From: Phycisphaerae bacterium
GTDB taxonomy: Bacteria; Planctomycetota; Phycisphaerae; Phycisphaerales; Phycisphaeraceae
Direction: 5' to 3'
Length of the DNA: 64,000 nt
Assembly (NCBI GenBank): GCA_030426385.1
Contig: JAUHYI010000004.1
Span: 1 to 64,000 of the forward strand
How positions within the stretch are numbered: position 1 is the stretch's first letter; every line of letters begins with the position of its first letter. Made by a program: the position numbers and the translations under genes. The notes below the pieces were generated by a model. That model made no database searches, had not been told where the DNA came from, and saw only the letters and a list, made by a program, of their open reading frames with translations. Positions 34,189 through 42,941 of the stretch are shown in pieces.

Positions 34189-36033
34189 TCACACGCTTTC
34201 GACCACGATGCGATTGCCATGCATTTCGGTAATGCGAACCTTAGTGCCCAGCTCGATCCAACTACCCGCGCTTACGACGTCAACCACCTGATCGCCGATT
34301 CGTGCTCGACCGGTCGGCCGTAATTCGCTGATGACTTGCCCGGTATCGCCGACGTGTAGTTTACCTTCGCCGATCGCCTCGTCGCCGGACACGCGTACAA
34401 CCGGACCACCGGCGACCGCCACGGGACTTTGCAAAACCATTTGTCGCAGGAACGGAATGTTTTCGACGTGACGCAATAGAAATCCAATGCCGATCATGCC
34501 AATGAACAACCCCGCCAACGTCCAGATCAACGATGCCTGCAACATGCCCCAGACTTCGCGCGGCGGCAAGGGTATGGGACCGCTGCCCGAGGCAGGCACG
34601 GAGGCAAACACCACGCCGACCAGGATGCACAAGATCCCCGACACGCCCGCCACGCCGAACCCCGGCAACACAAAAATTTCCACTGCCAACAACCCCACGC
34701 CCAACATGAAAATCAAAAGGTGCCACACCTCCGCCAACCCGACCAGATACGGTGCACCGAAGATCGCCACCGCAGCAATCACCGCCATCAGGCCCGGCAA
34801 GCCCACGCCTGGCGATTGCAATTCAAAATAAATCCCCAGCATGAGTCCGGCCATCAAAATCGCCTTCACCGCAGGATGCACCAACATCGCCACAATCGTT
34901 TCCGACCAACTCTGGTTAACCGTGCCCACCGCCGACGCGCCAAGATAGGTTTTCAGTTCCGTCTCGTTGTTCACTATCGCACGCGCCAAACCCACATCCA
35001 TGGCCCGCGACTGACTCAAGGTCAACAATGTTTTGCCATCGTGAACCTGTTGAACCAATTTCCATTGCCCACGATCCTCATCCGACAGAGCAGGATCGCG
35101 CACCGGCTCGCCCACGTTTGTCGTTGATTCGTTCGTCGTCGATCCGCCGAAAACCGATTTCAAAAAACTCTGTCCCGCACCATCCTGGCCTTGCACCAGA
35201 AACTGATAGTCGGCTTGATGCACATACCGTCGCTCGCCCGTGTCTGCCTTTTCAATTTCATATACTTCAACGCCCAGCACGCACATCGCGTGGAACAACA
35301 CATACGGATAACCATTGTCCGACGCGTTGTCGCGAAATTCTTCGAGGATCGGTGACAGCGCTTTGGCTCGTTCGGTGGGTGCCAATTCCGAGCCCGGCAC
35401 AATCGGTGCACAATCGCCCGTGGCCGACGCACTAGACATCACAATCTCATCACACGACGACGCGATCAATATCCCCGCGGAATACGCTTCGCTATGAACC
35501 CAGGCCACCGTCGGTACCGGCAATGATTTGATATACCGGCTGATCTTCAACGCGCTGGTCACCACACCGCCAGGCGTGTCCAGCTCCAACACAATCATCG
35601 ACGCTTGCCCTTTGTTGATCGCGCGATCAACCCGACGCTCTAAACTTTCCAACGTAAAATCGTAAATCAATCCACTGATAGGAATCACCGCCACATTCGC
35701 ACCCTTCGGCAACAAGCCCCCCCCCACACTTACCCCCGCGTTCCCACCCACGTTGACCCCCGTTTCCCCTATCGCTTTTTGTGTGCTTTCTTTCGCGCTG
35801 GCGTCGGTAGTTGTGGTAGTCGCGGTAGTCACTCCATCATCAGCACCGTCATCACCACGAACCTCTGATGATTCAGCGTTGATCGTCGCAGCGGGCGTTG
35901 CATGGTCGGTTTGCTCGGCCACGCCTGATTGGCTGTTCGCATGCACAAACCCCATCACCGCCATCGCGATCAAACTCGCGACCAGAATAGCCCCTGGAAA
36001 TGAACCCCGCTTTTGTGTCATGTCTTGCTTCAT
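34189..36033 (-). CDS. NfeD-family membrane serine protease (ClpP-like)
   Basis: A 614-aa membrane protein. Signal/anchor at about 14-32, a Thr-rich then Gly-rich linker (60-108), a ClpP/crotonase-fold protease domain with the catalytic Ser185 in EAYSAGILIASS and DTPGG at 152-156, four or five membrane helices (about 375-500) and a C-terminal OB-fold NfeD domain (GDTGQVISELRPTGRARIG). Members cleave stomatin-like partners and are linked to membrane quality control; no stomatin gene adjoins it. The start overlaps the preceding stop by ATGA, supporting coupling. Confidence 0.9.
   Translation of the reverse strand: MKQDMTQKRGSFPGAILVASLIAMAVMGFVHANSQSGVAEQTDHATPAATINAESSEVRGDDGADDGVTTATTTTTDASAKESTQKAIGETGVNVGGNAGVSVGGGLLPKGANVAVIPISGLIYDFTLESLERRVDRAINKGQASMIVLELDTPGGVVTSALKISRYIKSLPVPTVAWVHSEAYSAGILIASSCDEIVMSSASATGDCAPIVPGSELAPTERAKALSPILEEFRDNASDNGYPYVLFHAMCVLGVEVYEIEKADTGERRYVHQADYQFLVQGQDGAGQSFLKSVFGGSTTNESTTNVGEPVRDPALSDEDRGQWKLVQQVHDGKTLLTLSQSRAMDVGLARAIVNNETELKTYLGASAVGTVNQSWSETIVAMLVHPAVKAILMAGLMLGIYFELQSPGVGLPGLMAVIAAVAIFGAPYLVGLAEVWHLLIFMLGVGLLAVEIFVLPGFGVAGVSGILCILVGVVFASVPASGSGPIPLPPREVWGMLQASLIWTLAGLFIGMIGIGFLLRHVENIPFLRQMVLQSPVAVAGGPVVRVSGDEAIGEGKLHVGDTGQVISELRPTGRARIGDQVVDVVSAGSWIELGTKVRITEMHGNRIVVESV
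35716..35833. repeat. C-tract and (ACY)n repeats inside the NfeD gene
   Basis: 35716-35769 has C runs with ACACTTA, GCGTT, ACGTTGA and GTTT spacers, giving the Gly/Val/Asn-rich linker in the coding sense. A Thr-coding triplet run lies at 35804-35833. Confidence 0.75.
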
Positions 36034-37106
36034 CCTTGAATTTTAGCACGCAACGCGTCGATCACACGCATATTTCCCACCGAATCGGCCCGACTGATCC
36101 GCGGGGCCATCTCACCGGCTACTGTTTTGGCAAAATCATCCGCTTCATACCGAAATAACGGCAAATCGCCCGGAATATCGATCCGACCATCCGGGCCCGA
36201 CACCGCCACACCCGTGCTCGCATGGCGCGTGGCTTCGGGTTGATCCATCTTCGGCGGCGTCATCGTATGCCATTCAAAATGCGCCCCGTTCCCCTCCATA
36301 TCAGGCCGCGGCGGTTTCCACGGCACCGGCACACGGATATACCCCTCATCGCCACACACCCACAAACTGTTATCCGTCTGCGCCACCATGCCCCCCGTCA
36401 GGTTCGCCTGAACCCCATTGGGAAAACCCAACGCACCGACGAACAAATCATCCACCCCCGTTTCGTGCATGCGCATGGAACCACAAATCGTATTCGGCTC
36501 AACACCAGCCAACAATCGTGCCACATTGATCGCGTAACACCCCACATCCATCAACGCGCCGCCAGCCAATGACGGATCAAATCGAATATTGCTCGCCACG
36601 CGATTGGTGTGATAGCAAAAACTCGCCCGCACCAGACGCAACTCGCCGATGATGCCCTGTTCAATGTATTGCAACAACGCCAACGTCTGGGGATGACTGC
36701 GATACATAAACGCTTCAACCAACACGCGACCGACACGCTCTGCGGTATCGAACATCGCGTGGGCCTCGGCCTCCGAAGTGGCGATCGGTTTTTCGCACAG
36801 CACATGTTTGCCTGCTTCCAACGCGCGAATCGTCCAGTCGTGGTGCATGGAATTAGGCAAGGATAAATAAATCGCATCCACCGATGCGTCGGCCAACAAT
36901 GCATCATACGACCCATGGGCCTTGGGAATGTTAAACGATTGGGCGAAGGCATCCGCCGACGATTGCGTTCGCGATCCGACCGCCGTGATGTCATGCCGAT
37001 CGCCATCGATGACATCGCCGACAAATTGCCGAGCGATATTACCCGTACCCAGAATGCCCCATCGCAGAGGTGTCGCGGCCGTTTGCAGATTCGCTTGTAT
37101 GGTCAT
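36030..37106 (-). CDS. Gfo/Idh/MocA-family oxidoreductase
   Basis: NAD(P)-dependent sugar or polyol dehydrogenase type, 358 aa. Rossmann motif GILGTGNIA (about 18-26), the EKP motif in VLCEKPIATS (Lys at about 108), and in the C-terminal sheet domain GGALMDVGCYAIN (Asp/His-region of the family). The pattern resembles dihydrodiol dehydrogenase/NAD-binding sugar oxidoreductases. It is first of an overlapping set with NfeD (ATGA) and AMMECR1, an unexpected partnership. Substrate unknown. Confidence 0.9.
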   Translation of the reverse strand: MTIQANLQTAATPLRWGILGTGNIARQFVGDVIDGDRHDITAVGSRTQSSADAFAQSFNIPKAHGSYDALLADASVDAIYLSLPNSMHHDWTIRALEAGKHVLCEKPIATSEAEAHAMFDTAERVGRVLVEAFMYRSHPQTLALLQYIEQGIIGELRLVRASFCYHTNRVASNIRFDPSLAGGALMDVGCYAINVARLLAGVEPNTICGSMRMHETGVDDLFVGALGFPNGVQANLTGGMVAQTDNSLWVCGDEGYIRVPVPWKPPRPDMEGNGAHFEWHTMTPPKMDQPEATRHASTGVAVSGPDGRIDIPGDLPLFRYEADDFAKTVAGEMAPRISRADSVGNMRVIDALRAKIQG

Positions 37107-37186
37107 GATGACAATGTCGCGGATACGCTGGCGAATTGCAAAATACGGGTATCAGCTATTCGCTGGGCACCGCTGATCGTGTCTGG

Positions 37187-37504
37187 TCAAACCTGGTCTT
37201 GGCGGCAGACCGTTTTGAGCCGATGTTTGCGGGGGAAACGTGGGGGGGGGGTGCGGATCATGCGGGTGACGAGTTCACGGCCGGTGACCTGTTGCGCACC
37301 GCGTGCCAGTGCCAGTTGGTGCAACTCCTCGGGCACATCGTAATGCGGGTGATTGCGGTGCGGCGGATCCTGAAACCCATGGCGCGGGATACCCAACGCC
37401 TGGGCAAACGCGTGCAGTTCCGCAAGGTTGTCGTCGCTGACCATGTGGCACCAACGCCGACCGCGAAACCAGTAAATCGGCTGGTCCACGAGAATCACAT
37501 CCAC
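37187..37504 (-). CDS. DUF4031 protein
   Basis: 105 aa, GTG start (DVILVDQ). The motifs WFRGRRWCHMVSDD, ELHAFAQALGIPRHGFQD and HYDVPEELHQLALARGA match DUF4031, a small family of unknown function seen across bacteria. The last 20 or so residues (TPPPRFPRKHR) come from a G-tract element (37231-37252), so the C-terminus is probably an element-derived extension. Divergent from the LpxR gene with 39 bases between starts. Confidence 0.8.
   Translation of the reverse strand: MDVILVDQPIYWFRGRRWCHMVSDDNLAELHAFAQALGIPRHGFQDPPHRNHPHYDVPEELHQLALARGAQQVTGRELVTRMIRTPPPRFPRKHRLKTVCRQDQV
37231..37252. repeat. G-tract element at the 3' end of the DUF4031 gene
   Basis: GGGGGAAACGTGGGGGGGGG: the most canonical single unit of the dispersed G-tract motif. 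Confidence 0.75.
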
Positions 37505-37543
37505 ATTCTAACGCCCCGCGCAACAGTCGGTAGAATTCCTCAC

Positions 37544-38728
37544 ATGAAATCTACACGTACCGACGACGTTCTGTTTGCCCGAATACCAACATCCACCACC
37601 ATGGCGGCCGGGCTGATCGTGGTAACCGCCTTGGCCATGCCATCGATCGCACCAGCCGATGAATTGATCCCCCTGGCCATCCCATCTGAAGCGCAGCACC
37701 AACCCGACATTGTCGAGCCGACCCAAAACCAACCCACCATGCGCTTCGACATCCTGGGTGAAAACGATGGCGGCGTTTTAAAATATATTGATCCCACGGA
37801 CCGTCATTACACCAACGGCATCAAATTTTCCCTCGCCTGGCAACCCGATTGGGCGCAGAACATCGCTGATGCGATCCCGTTTGCCGACCATTTCGAAAAC
37901 ATGCAAACCGCATTTGGCCTCGTCCTCGGTCAGGACATGTACACCCCTGAAATTATCACCACCATCACACCCGATCCCACCGATCAACCCTATGCGGGCT
38001 GGCTGTACACCGGGGCCTACGTCCAACGCGCCAATGGTGATCGCAACCTGTTCGACCATCTGGAAATAAATCTCGGCATGTTAGGCCCCTCCTCCGGTGC
38101 CAAGGGCGCACAACAGGCCATCCACGACTTGATCGGCGATCAGGAAGACCCCAGCGGGTGGGGTTCCCAACTCGGCGACGAATTCGGATTCAACCTCATC
38201 TACCAGCGCAAATGGCGCTACCCATTAATCCCCGGCACACACCCCGCCGCCAGCACGACGAATGACATGAATGACATCAATAACGTCATGGGCCAATCAT
38301 CCTGGGGCGCCGATTTCATCCCCCAGGTCGGATTCATCCTCGGCACCATGCAGCGCCAGGCCAATCTCGGCTTCACCGCGCGTTGGGGGTGGAACCTGCC
38401 CGACGATTTCGGCCCCGCACGTCTACGCGATCTCGGCGACGCCACCGCCAGCACGACCCCAAACAGTCGAAATTTGTCCGCCTATCTGTTTGCTCAAATC
38501 AATGGCACCGCCGTCGAACACAACACGTTTATTGAGGGCAACAACTATAAATCCAGTCCCGGCCATGATGCCAAACCCCTCGTCGGCGACGCCACCGTCG
38601 GCTTCTCGGTCGCCTGGAAATATTTCCAGCTCACCTACTACCAGACATTCATGACCGACACATTCGATGGCCAACGCGGGTCCGACAGCTACGCCGGCAT
38701 GCTGCTTACCACTTCGTGGAATTACTAA
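37544..38728 (+). CDS. LpxR-family lipid A 3'-O-deacylase
   Basis: Outer-membrane beta-barrel of 394 aa with an N-terminal signal (about 1-40; MAAGLIVVTALAMPSIAPADE). The LpxR signature is seen: a FDILGENDGGVL start, DRHYTNGIKFSLAW (the Tyr-Thr-Asn-Gly segment with Asp/Thr used in catalysis and calcium binding) and QPYAGWLYTGA. The C-terminus ends in an aromatic strand (TTSWNY), as usual for barrels. It supports a lipid A-bearing outer membrane. A longer upstream frame overlaps DUF4031 on the other strand and was dropped. Confidence 0.9.
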   Translation: MKSTRTDDVLFARIPTSTTMAAGLIVVTALAMPSIAPADELIPLAIPSEAQHQPDIVEPTQNQPTMRFDILGENDGGVLKYIDPTDRHYTNGIKFSLAWQPDWAQNIADAIPFADHFENMQTAFGLVLGQDMYTPEIITTITPDPTDQPYAGWLYTGAYVQRANGDRNLFDHLEINLGMLGPSSGAKGAQQAIHDLIGDQEDPSGWGSQLGDEFGFNLIYQRKWRYPLIPGTHPAASTTNDMNDINNVMGQSSWGADFIPQVGFILGTMQRQANLGFTARWGWNLPDDFGPARLRDLGDATASTTPNSRNLSAYLFAQINGTAVEHNTFIEGNNYKSSPGHDAKPLVGDATVGFSVAWKYFQLTYYQTFMTDTFDGQRGSDSYAGMLLTTSWNY

Positions 38729-38804
38729 TCGCCATGCCACACACGCCGCATTGACCGCATCCCGCAAAATGATTCACAATCACCCGCGCGGTTTCGTTTT
38801 CACA

Positions 38805-39875
38805 TCACACATCATCCAAACCCACACTGCGACCCTTGCCCGCTCGTTTGGCGGCATACAGATTTTCGTCAGCCTTTTGCAACAGCGCTGCCCCGGCAGA
38901 CAAGCCGTCCGCTTGCATCGATGCCACGCCGATCGACAGGTCTGCCAAAATATCCGCAGGCAATTTCGCACGGACGTGTTGACGGAATAGTGTCAGCAAC
39001 TGGCGAGCAAAATGACGTACGCGAGCATCAGGGCAACCAGGCATCAGGACCACAAATTCATCACCGCCCAAACGAATCGCATAGTCCTCGCGGCGAATGC
39101 TGGCTCGAATCAAGTTGGCCAGGAAAATCAACAGGTCGTCGCCCTCGGCATGTCCCAACGTGTCATTGACCTTTTTGAAATTATCCATGTCGATCAGGAA
39201 GCAAACCAGTTCCGCGCCCGAATCCCGACACGACGCGACCAACTCATCGAGATTGCGTTCCATAAATCGGCGGTTGCCCAGATCGGTTAAAGGATCGCGC
39301 ATCGCTTCGTGTTCGAGATGTCGCGTGGCCCGACGTGTGGCATGGGCGACTTCGTGTTGAATGGTCCGCCGTAATCGACGCGCTTCGTAACTATCACGGA
39401 TCGCTACTGCGGTCAGTTTTTGCACGATGCGTGCCAACTTGCCGACCTCGTCCTGTCGACCGACGGGCAAGGATTTCAAACGGATCGCTTCGCGCTCATG
39501 ACACAACGTTTCAATCGATGCGATCAAATCATCAATCGGGTTGGCCACCCATCGATCCGCCAATCGGATTAACACCCAGACCAGCCCGATCAATCCCACG
39601 GACATGGGCCAAATCTGATGTTCGCTGTGACTTTCGGCGATGCCCACGAGCACGCCGCCGACGCCCGCCAGCGCGACCAACAACGTGGTCTTGGTCCGCA
39701 GCAAGACATCGTCCCATGATCGCCGACGGTCCTTGATCTGTTGGATCGGGGTCACGCCCGGCAGCGCGTCGGCGGTGGCTGTTGCGGTGGCAGCCCGGGC
39801 TATGCTCTCATTGATCGGCGGGGTGGATGATGATGTGTTTGATGGATCGTTTTGCGACGCACGATGACGTGCCAT
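38805..39875 (-). CDS. Membrane GGDEF diguanylate cyclase
   Basis: Makes cyclic di-GMP. Start taken at MARHRASQ (356 aa). Two membrane helices (about 73-90 and 95-112), a HAMP-like stretch (ADRWVANPIDDLIASIE) and a GGDEF domain (~195-350) with DPLTDLGNRRFM, an RxxD-less region and the active site RLGGDEFVVL intact. The short periplasmic loop leaves little room for ligand binding. The frame stays open upstream to 40292, but that part reads through family C and D repeats; a Val/Ile-rich possible extra helix near 40040-40090 is noted. Confidence 0.88.
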   Translation of the reverse strand: MARHRASQNDPSNTSSSTPPINESIARAATATATADALPGVTPIQQIKDRRRSWDDVLLRTKTTLLVALAGVGGVLVGIAESHSEHQIWPMSVGLIGLVWVLIRLADRWVANPIDDLIASIETLCHEREAIRLKSLPVGRQDEVGKLARIVQKLTAVAIRDSYEARRLRRTIQHEVAHATRRATRHLEHEAMRDPLTDLGNRRFMERNLDELVASCRDSGAELVCFLIDMDNFKKVNDTLGHAEGDDLLIFLANLIRASIRREDYAIRLGGDEFVVLMPGCPDARVRHFARQLLTLFRQHVRAKLPADILADLSIGVASMQADGLSAGAALLQKADENLYAAKRAGKGRSVGLDDV

Positions 39876-40105
39876 CTTTTGCTGAGGAAGACGTGCTGAA
39901 ACACGTGTGGGGTTACGTGAGTGGGTAATAGGACGTTGTTGGGTATTGGCCTCGTTCACGAACCAAATAAACGATTCAATTGCGCGACAGGAGCTAACCC
40001 AACAATAAAAACGCGCATTATGAGCGAACAGGGCGAGGGTTATAACGACTGTAAGGTTTGTAATGATGACAACGATCAGGCAGACCCATCGCTGAAAGCT
40101 TGCGA
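39876..40105. other. Upstream region of the GGDEF gene
   Basis: No convincing gene. Short ORFs occur on both strands (e.g. plus 39921-40124) without homology I can see. May hold the promoter. Confidence 0.4.
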
Positions 40106-40200
40106 TAGCAACTGGCGTGGTTAATCTTCGCGTGTTTGGTGCTTTGACAGGTGAACTTAAGTCCATCTGTCTGCGGGCGATGGTGATAGTTGTTGCCAGT
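40106..40200. mobile_element. Family D element, copy 2 (degenerate, inverted)
   Basis: Aligns along its whole length with the reverse complement of 8475-8577: starts TAGCAACTGGCGTGG, then ATCTTC, GTGTTTGGTGC, the CAGGTGAACTTAAGTCCATC palindrome region and ends GATAGTTGTTGCCAGT. About four in five bases agree. The right terminal repeat is truncated. Confidence 0.8.
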
Positions 40201-40216
40201 AAGAAATTATTCGCCT

Positions 40217-40284
40217 GCGAAACGGGACGCTGGCGCGTCGCCCGCGAAACATCAAACACGGGGATTGGATTTGGTTGTGCGCTA
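40217..40284. repeat. Repeat family C, copy 2
   Basis: Shares GGGACGCTGGCGCGTCGCCC and GCGAAACATC with 26121-26154, and GATTGG-TTTGGTTGTG with 26160-26180. It directly abuts the family D and B elements. Confidence 0.75.
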
Positions 40285-40424
40285 ATACGCATCCCACAAA
40301 AAACACAAGCGTGGTTAATCGTTAACCGCCGCCTTTATGGTGGCGTGAATCGTAGGGCAAACACAAGCCATCGCGCCGCCATAAAGGCGGCGGCTAACAC
40401 GCCAGTTCTAAGTGGGATGCGTAT
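40285..40424. mobile_element. Family B element, copy 3, with 13-bp terminal inverted repeats
   Basis: Perfect ends ATACGCATCCCAC (40285-40297) and GTGGGATGCGTAT (40412-40424). Inner arms of 25 bases at 40321-40345 and 40374-40398 with two mismatches. 140 bp, non-coding. This copy defines the family borders. Confidence 0.85.
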
Positions 40425-40484
40425 AATTGCTGCCGTTTGCCGTGACTATAAAAAATGTTCACGACCTTGCATCAGCACATTCGT

Positions 40485-41585
40485 TCACGGCTCGATCAAG
40501 ACCTTGATCACACCCGGTTGGTCGGCAGCGCGTAACACGTCAACGCCGTCGGCCAATTTCATGCGCTTGCTGATCAGGCTGACCACATCGATTTTGCCCT
40601 GGGCCAACGCCTTGAGCGCCACATCAAACGGGCCACACCGACTGCCAATCAAATCAATCTCATGCACCACCAACGGCGACAAATCAATCCACCCCCCCAC
40701 CCCCCCACGTTTCCCCTGGTTATTCTTGTCGGATTGGTTCGCACCGGTTTTACTTGCGCTATCTGTTGATGCAGGGGAAACCGTGGGGGTGGGTGGGGGT
40801 GGGGAGACGGTGGTTTTTAGGATGATTTTGCCGCGTGGTCGAACCATTTGCATGGCCGTGACCAATCCGCTGGCCGACCCGGTGCAATCGACGACGATGT
40901 CCTGATCCTGGCGCAGTCCCACCTCGTCGAGCATTCGATGTTTGATGCCCCATTTGGTGCAGTGTTCGAGTTTGTCGGGATGTTTGCCGATCAGGCGAAC
41001 GGTCGCGTTTTCCTGGCTGAGCACCTGAGCGCAGAGCAATCCCAAACGCCCATCGCCTAACACCGTCACGTAAGGCCGACCTTCGATGGTGATCTGTCGC
41101 AGGATTTGGTACGCCGCCGCGAGCGGTTCGGTGAAGACTGCCGAGTCGTCGTCGAGCGAGTCGGGCACGTGATGCAGATTTTCGAGGGGCAGGGTGAACC
41201 GATCCGCGAATGCGCCGTCGCGTTCCAAGATGCCCAACACGGTGCGATCGCGGGCATGTTCGCGCAGGCCGGCTTTGCACATATCGCAAATGGTGCGCAC
41301 GCAATTGATCGAACCGACGACGCGTCGGCCGACCCATTTCTTGACCGCATCGGGATCGCGGTGTGGTTTGCCGTCACGATTTTTGCTGGCGACTTGTTCG
41401 ACGATGCCGACAAATTCGTGGCCGAGCACGCCGGTGAATCCCATGTATCCCTTGCAGATTTCCAGATCGGTGGCACAGACGCCCATGCGAGTGGGCCGAA
41501 TCAGCGCTTCACCATCGGGCAGCGCGGGGTCAGGATAATGAGCGACCAATTTGGGTTGTTTGCCGTCGTAAACCAGGGCTTGCAC
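40485..41585 (-). CDS. Zinc-type MDR alcohol/sugar dehydrogenase (glucose dehydrogenase-like)
   Basis: A 366-aa medium-chain dehydrogenase, GTG start. Catalytic zinc ligands Cys (GVCATDLE), His-Glu (GHEFVG) and Glu (TEPLAA); a structural-zinc lobe with only three Cys (CVRTICDMC) and His where the fourth Cys is usual; Rossmann motif VLGDGRLGLLCA. After GKIILKTTV a 38-residue Pro- then Ser/Asn- then Gly-rich insert (40689-40805) interrupts the fold before IDLSPLVVHEIDLIGSRCGP. The insert sits at a loop after a Rossmann strand, so activity may survive. Exact substrate unknown; context gives no pathway. Confidence 0.88.
   Translation of the reverse strand: MQALVYDGKQPKLVAHYPDPALPDGEALIRPTRMGVCATDLEICKGYMGFTGVLGHEFVGIVEQVASKNRDGKPHRDPDAVKKWVGRRVVGSINCVRTICDMCKAGLREHARDRTVLGILERDGAFADRFTLPLENLHHVPDSLDDDSAVFTEPLAAAYQILRQITIEGRPYVTVLGDGRLGLLCAQVLSQENATVRLIGKHPDKLEHCTKWGIKHRMLDEVGLRQDQDIVVDCTGSASGLVTAMQMVRPRGKIILKTTVSPPPPTPTVSPASTDSASKTGANQSDKNNQGKRGGVGGWIDLSPLVVHEIDLIGSRCGPFDVALKALAQGKIDVVSLISKRMKLADGVDVLRAADQPGVIKVLIEP
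40689..40805. mobile_element. In-frame insert bounded by inverted C/G-tracts
   Basis: The left end has CCCCCCACGTTTCCCCTG (40700-40717); the right end has CAGGGGAAACCGTGGGGG (40772-40789), its inverse with one extra base. G/C runs extend both ends outward. The 117 bp is 39 codons, so the reading frame is kept. Looks like a small insertion element or an expanded recombination product. Confidence 0.65.
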
Positions 41586-41797
41586 GAATAACTCCGAATC
41601 CGTTAATGGTGAAAAATCAAACGCGAAAAGCTGAGCAAGTTTGCATTAATCGTCATAGCCACCGGGCTCCAGGCATCACCACATCAGTGCCACATCAGTG
41701 CCAAATCTGCACCACGCCTGTGCCCGATATTACGACTTTTAACGCAATACTTTTAACGTTTCACTGTAAACCCTATCGGCGATTACACTATGGGGGC

Positions 41798-42763
41798 ATG
41801 ACCGCAACGCCTCCCCATTCCGAAGTCACCCATTATTGCCAACTCCCCACGCGCCCCCGGGTGATCGTGCTGGCGAATCGGCTCAAATCGCCGGTGCAAG
41901 CGGCCACGCAATCGCTGTTGCCCTGGCTCGAATCGCGTGCCGATGTCGTGGCGGTGCCGGATTTAACGCAATTTGATGCTGACGCCGCCGCAGAATTGCC
42001 CACCGCGGACCTCATTCTGGTTCTGGGCGGTGATGGGACGATGATCGGCCAGGCCCGCCAGACGGTGGCCCTCGATTTGCCCGTCTTAGGCGTCAATTTC
42101 GGCAAGCTCGGCTTCCTCGCAGAATTCAGCATCGACGACCTGCACACGCACTGGGACCAGCTCGTCCAAAGCCATTGCCATGCCACCCGACGCGTCATGA
42201 TTGAAACCATGGTCTTCGATCCCGACTCGGCGGATTGCGATATTGATGCCCTCGACATGGACCATTGCCGATTCGTCACGCACGGGGTCAACGATGCGGT
42301 GATCACCGCCGGCCCACCGTTTCGCATGATCGAATTGCAACTGACCATCGATCCGACCACCGATAAAACCCGCCACCACGATCTGGGCACGCATTTCACC
42401 GGCGACGGCGTCATCGTTTCCACCGCCACCGGATCGACTGCCTATAACCTCTCGGCCGGCGGCCCGATCATCAGTCCCTCGGTCGACGCCCATTGCATCA
42501 CGCCCATCTGTCCGCAATCTCTGGCCTTTCGCCCACTGGTGGTCGCCGGGTCCAGTTCCATCGCTCTGCGTGTCCTGCGAGCCAACGCCGGCACCACCTT
42601 GTCGATCGATGGCCAGGTCTCCATCGCCCTGCAGCGCGACGAACAAGTATTTATTCGCCGCAGTCCGCACACCTTTCAACTGATCCGCAACCCACGCGTT
42701 TCCTATTGGCGTATGCTGGCCGAAAAAATGCACTGGGCTTCAAACCCAACCAACCCCGACTAA
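41798..42763 (+). CDS. nadK: NAD kinase
   Basis: Makes NADP from NAD. The start at MTATPP (321 aa) is preceded by an upstream in-frame stretch with no family similarity. Key motifs: LGGDGTMI, NFGKLGFLAEF, the TGSTAYNLSAGGPI nucleotide loop and the C-terminal SIDGQ. The ~20-residue loop after FVTHGVNDAV is ordinary. Direct repeats CACATCAGTGC (two) and TTTTAACG (two) lie in the 5' region (41695-41760). Confidence 0.95.
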   Translation: MTATPPHSEVTHYCQLPTRPRVIVLANRLKSPVQAATQSLLPWLESRADVVAVPDLTQFDADAAAELPTADLILVLGGDGTMIGQARQTVALDLPVLGVNFGKLGFLAEFSIDDLHTHWDQLVQSHCHATRRVMIETMVFDPDSADCDIDALDMDHCRFVTHGVNDAVITAGPPFRMIELQLTIDPTTDKTRHHDLGTHFTGDGVIVSTATGSTAYNLSAGGPIISPSVDAHCITPICPQSLAFRPLVVAGSSSIALRVLRANAGTTLSIDGQVSIALQRDEQVFIRRSPHTFQLIRNPRVSYWRMLAEKMHWASNPTNPD

Positions 42764-42941
42764 TCCCAGCCAATTCCCGACCCATAATGTCCAATTTGGT
42801 GGATTTATCTGCCAACCCTGCCGATGAAGAAGGAGACTGGTTCAGCCGAAATCGCCTGCCCAGTTCCCCGCCTATACAGGTCGTCCTGTCAGACCCCGGG
42901 GCAATCATTCCGTCACCAAAAAACCAGAAATTCCCACACCC

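Noticed and set aside
39921-40124. 67-codon plus-strand ORF upstream of the GGDEF gene
   Set aside because: Runs into a family D repeat and shows no ribosome site or recognisable domain.
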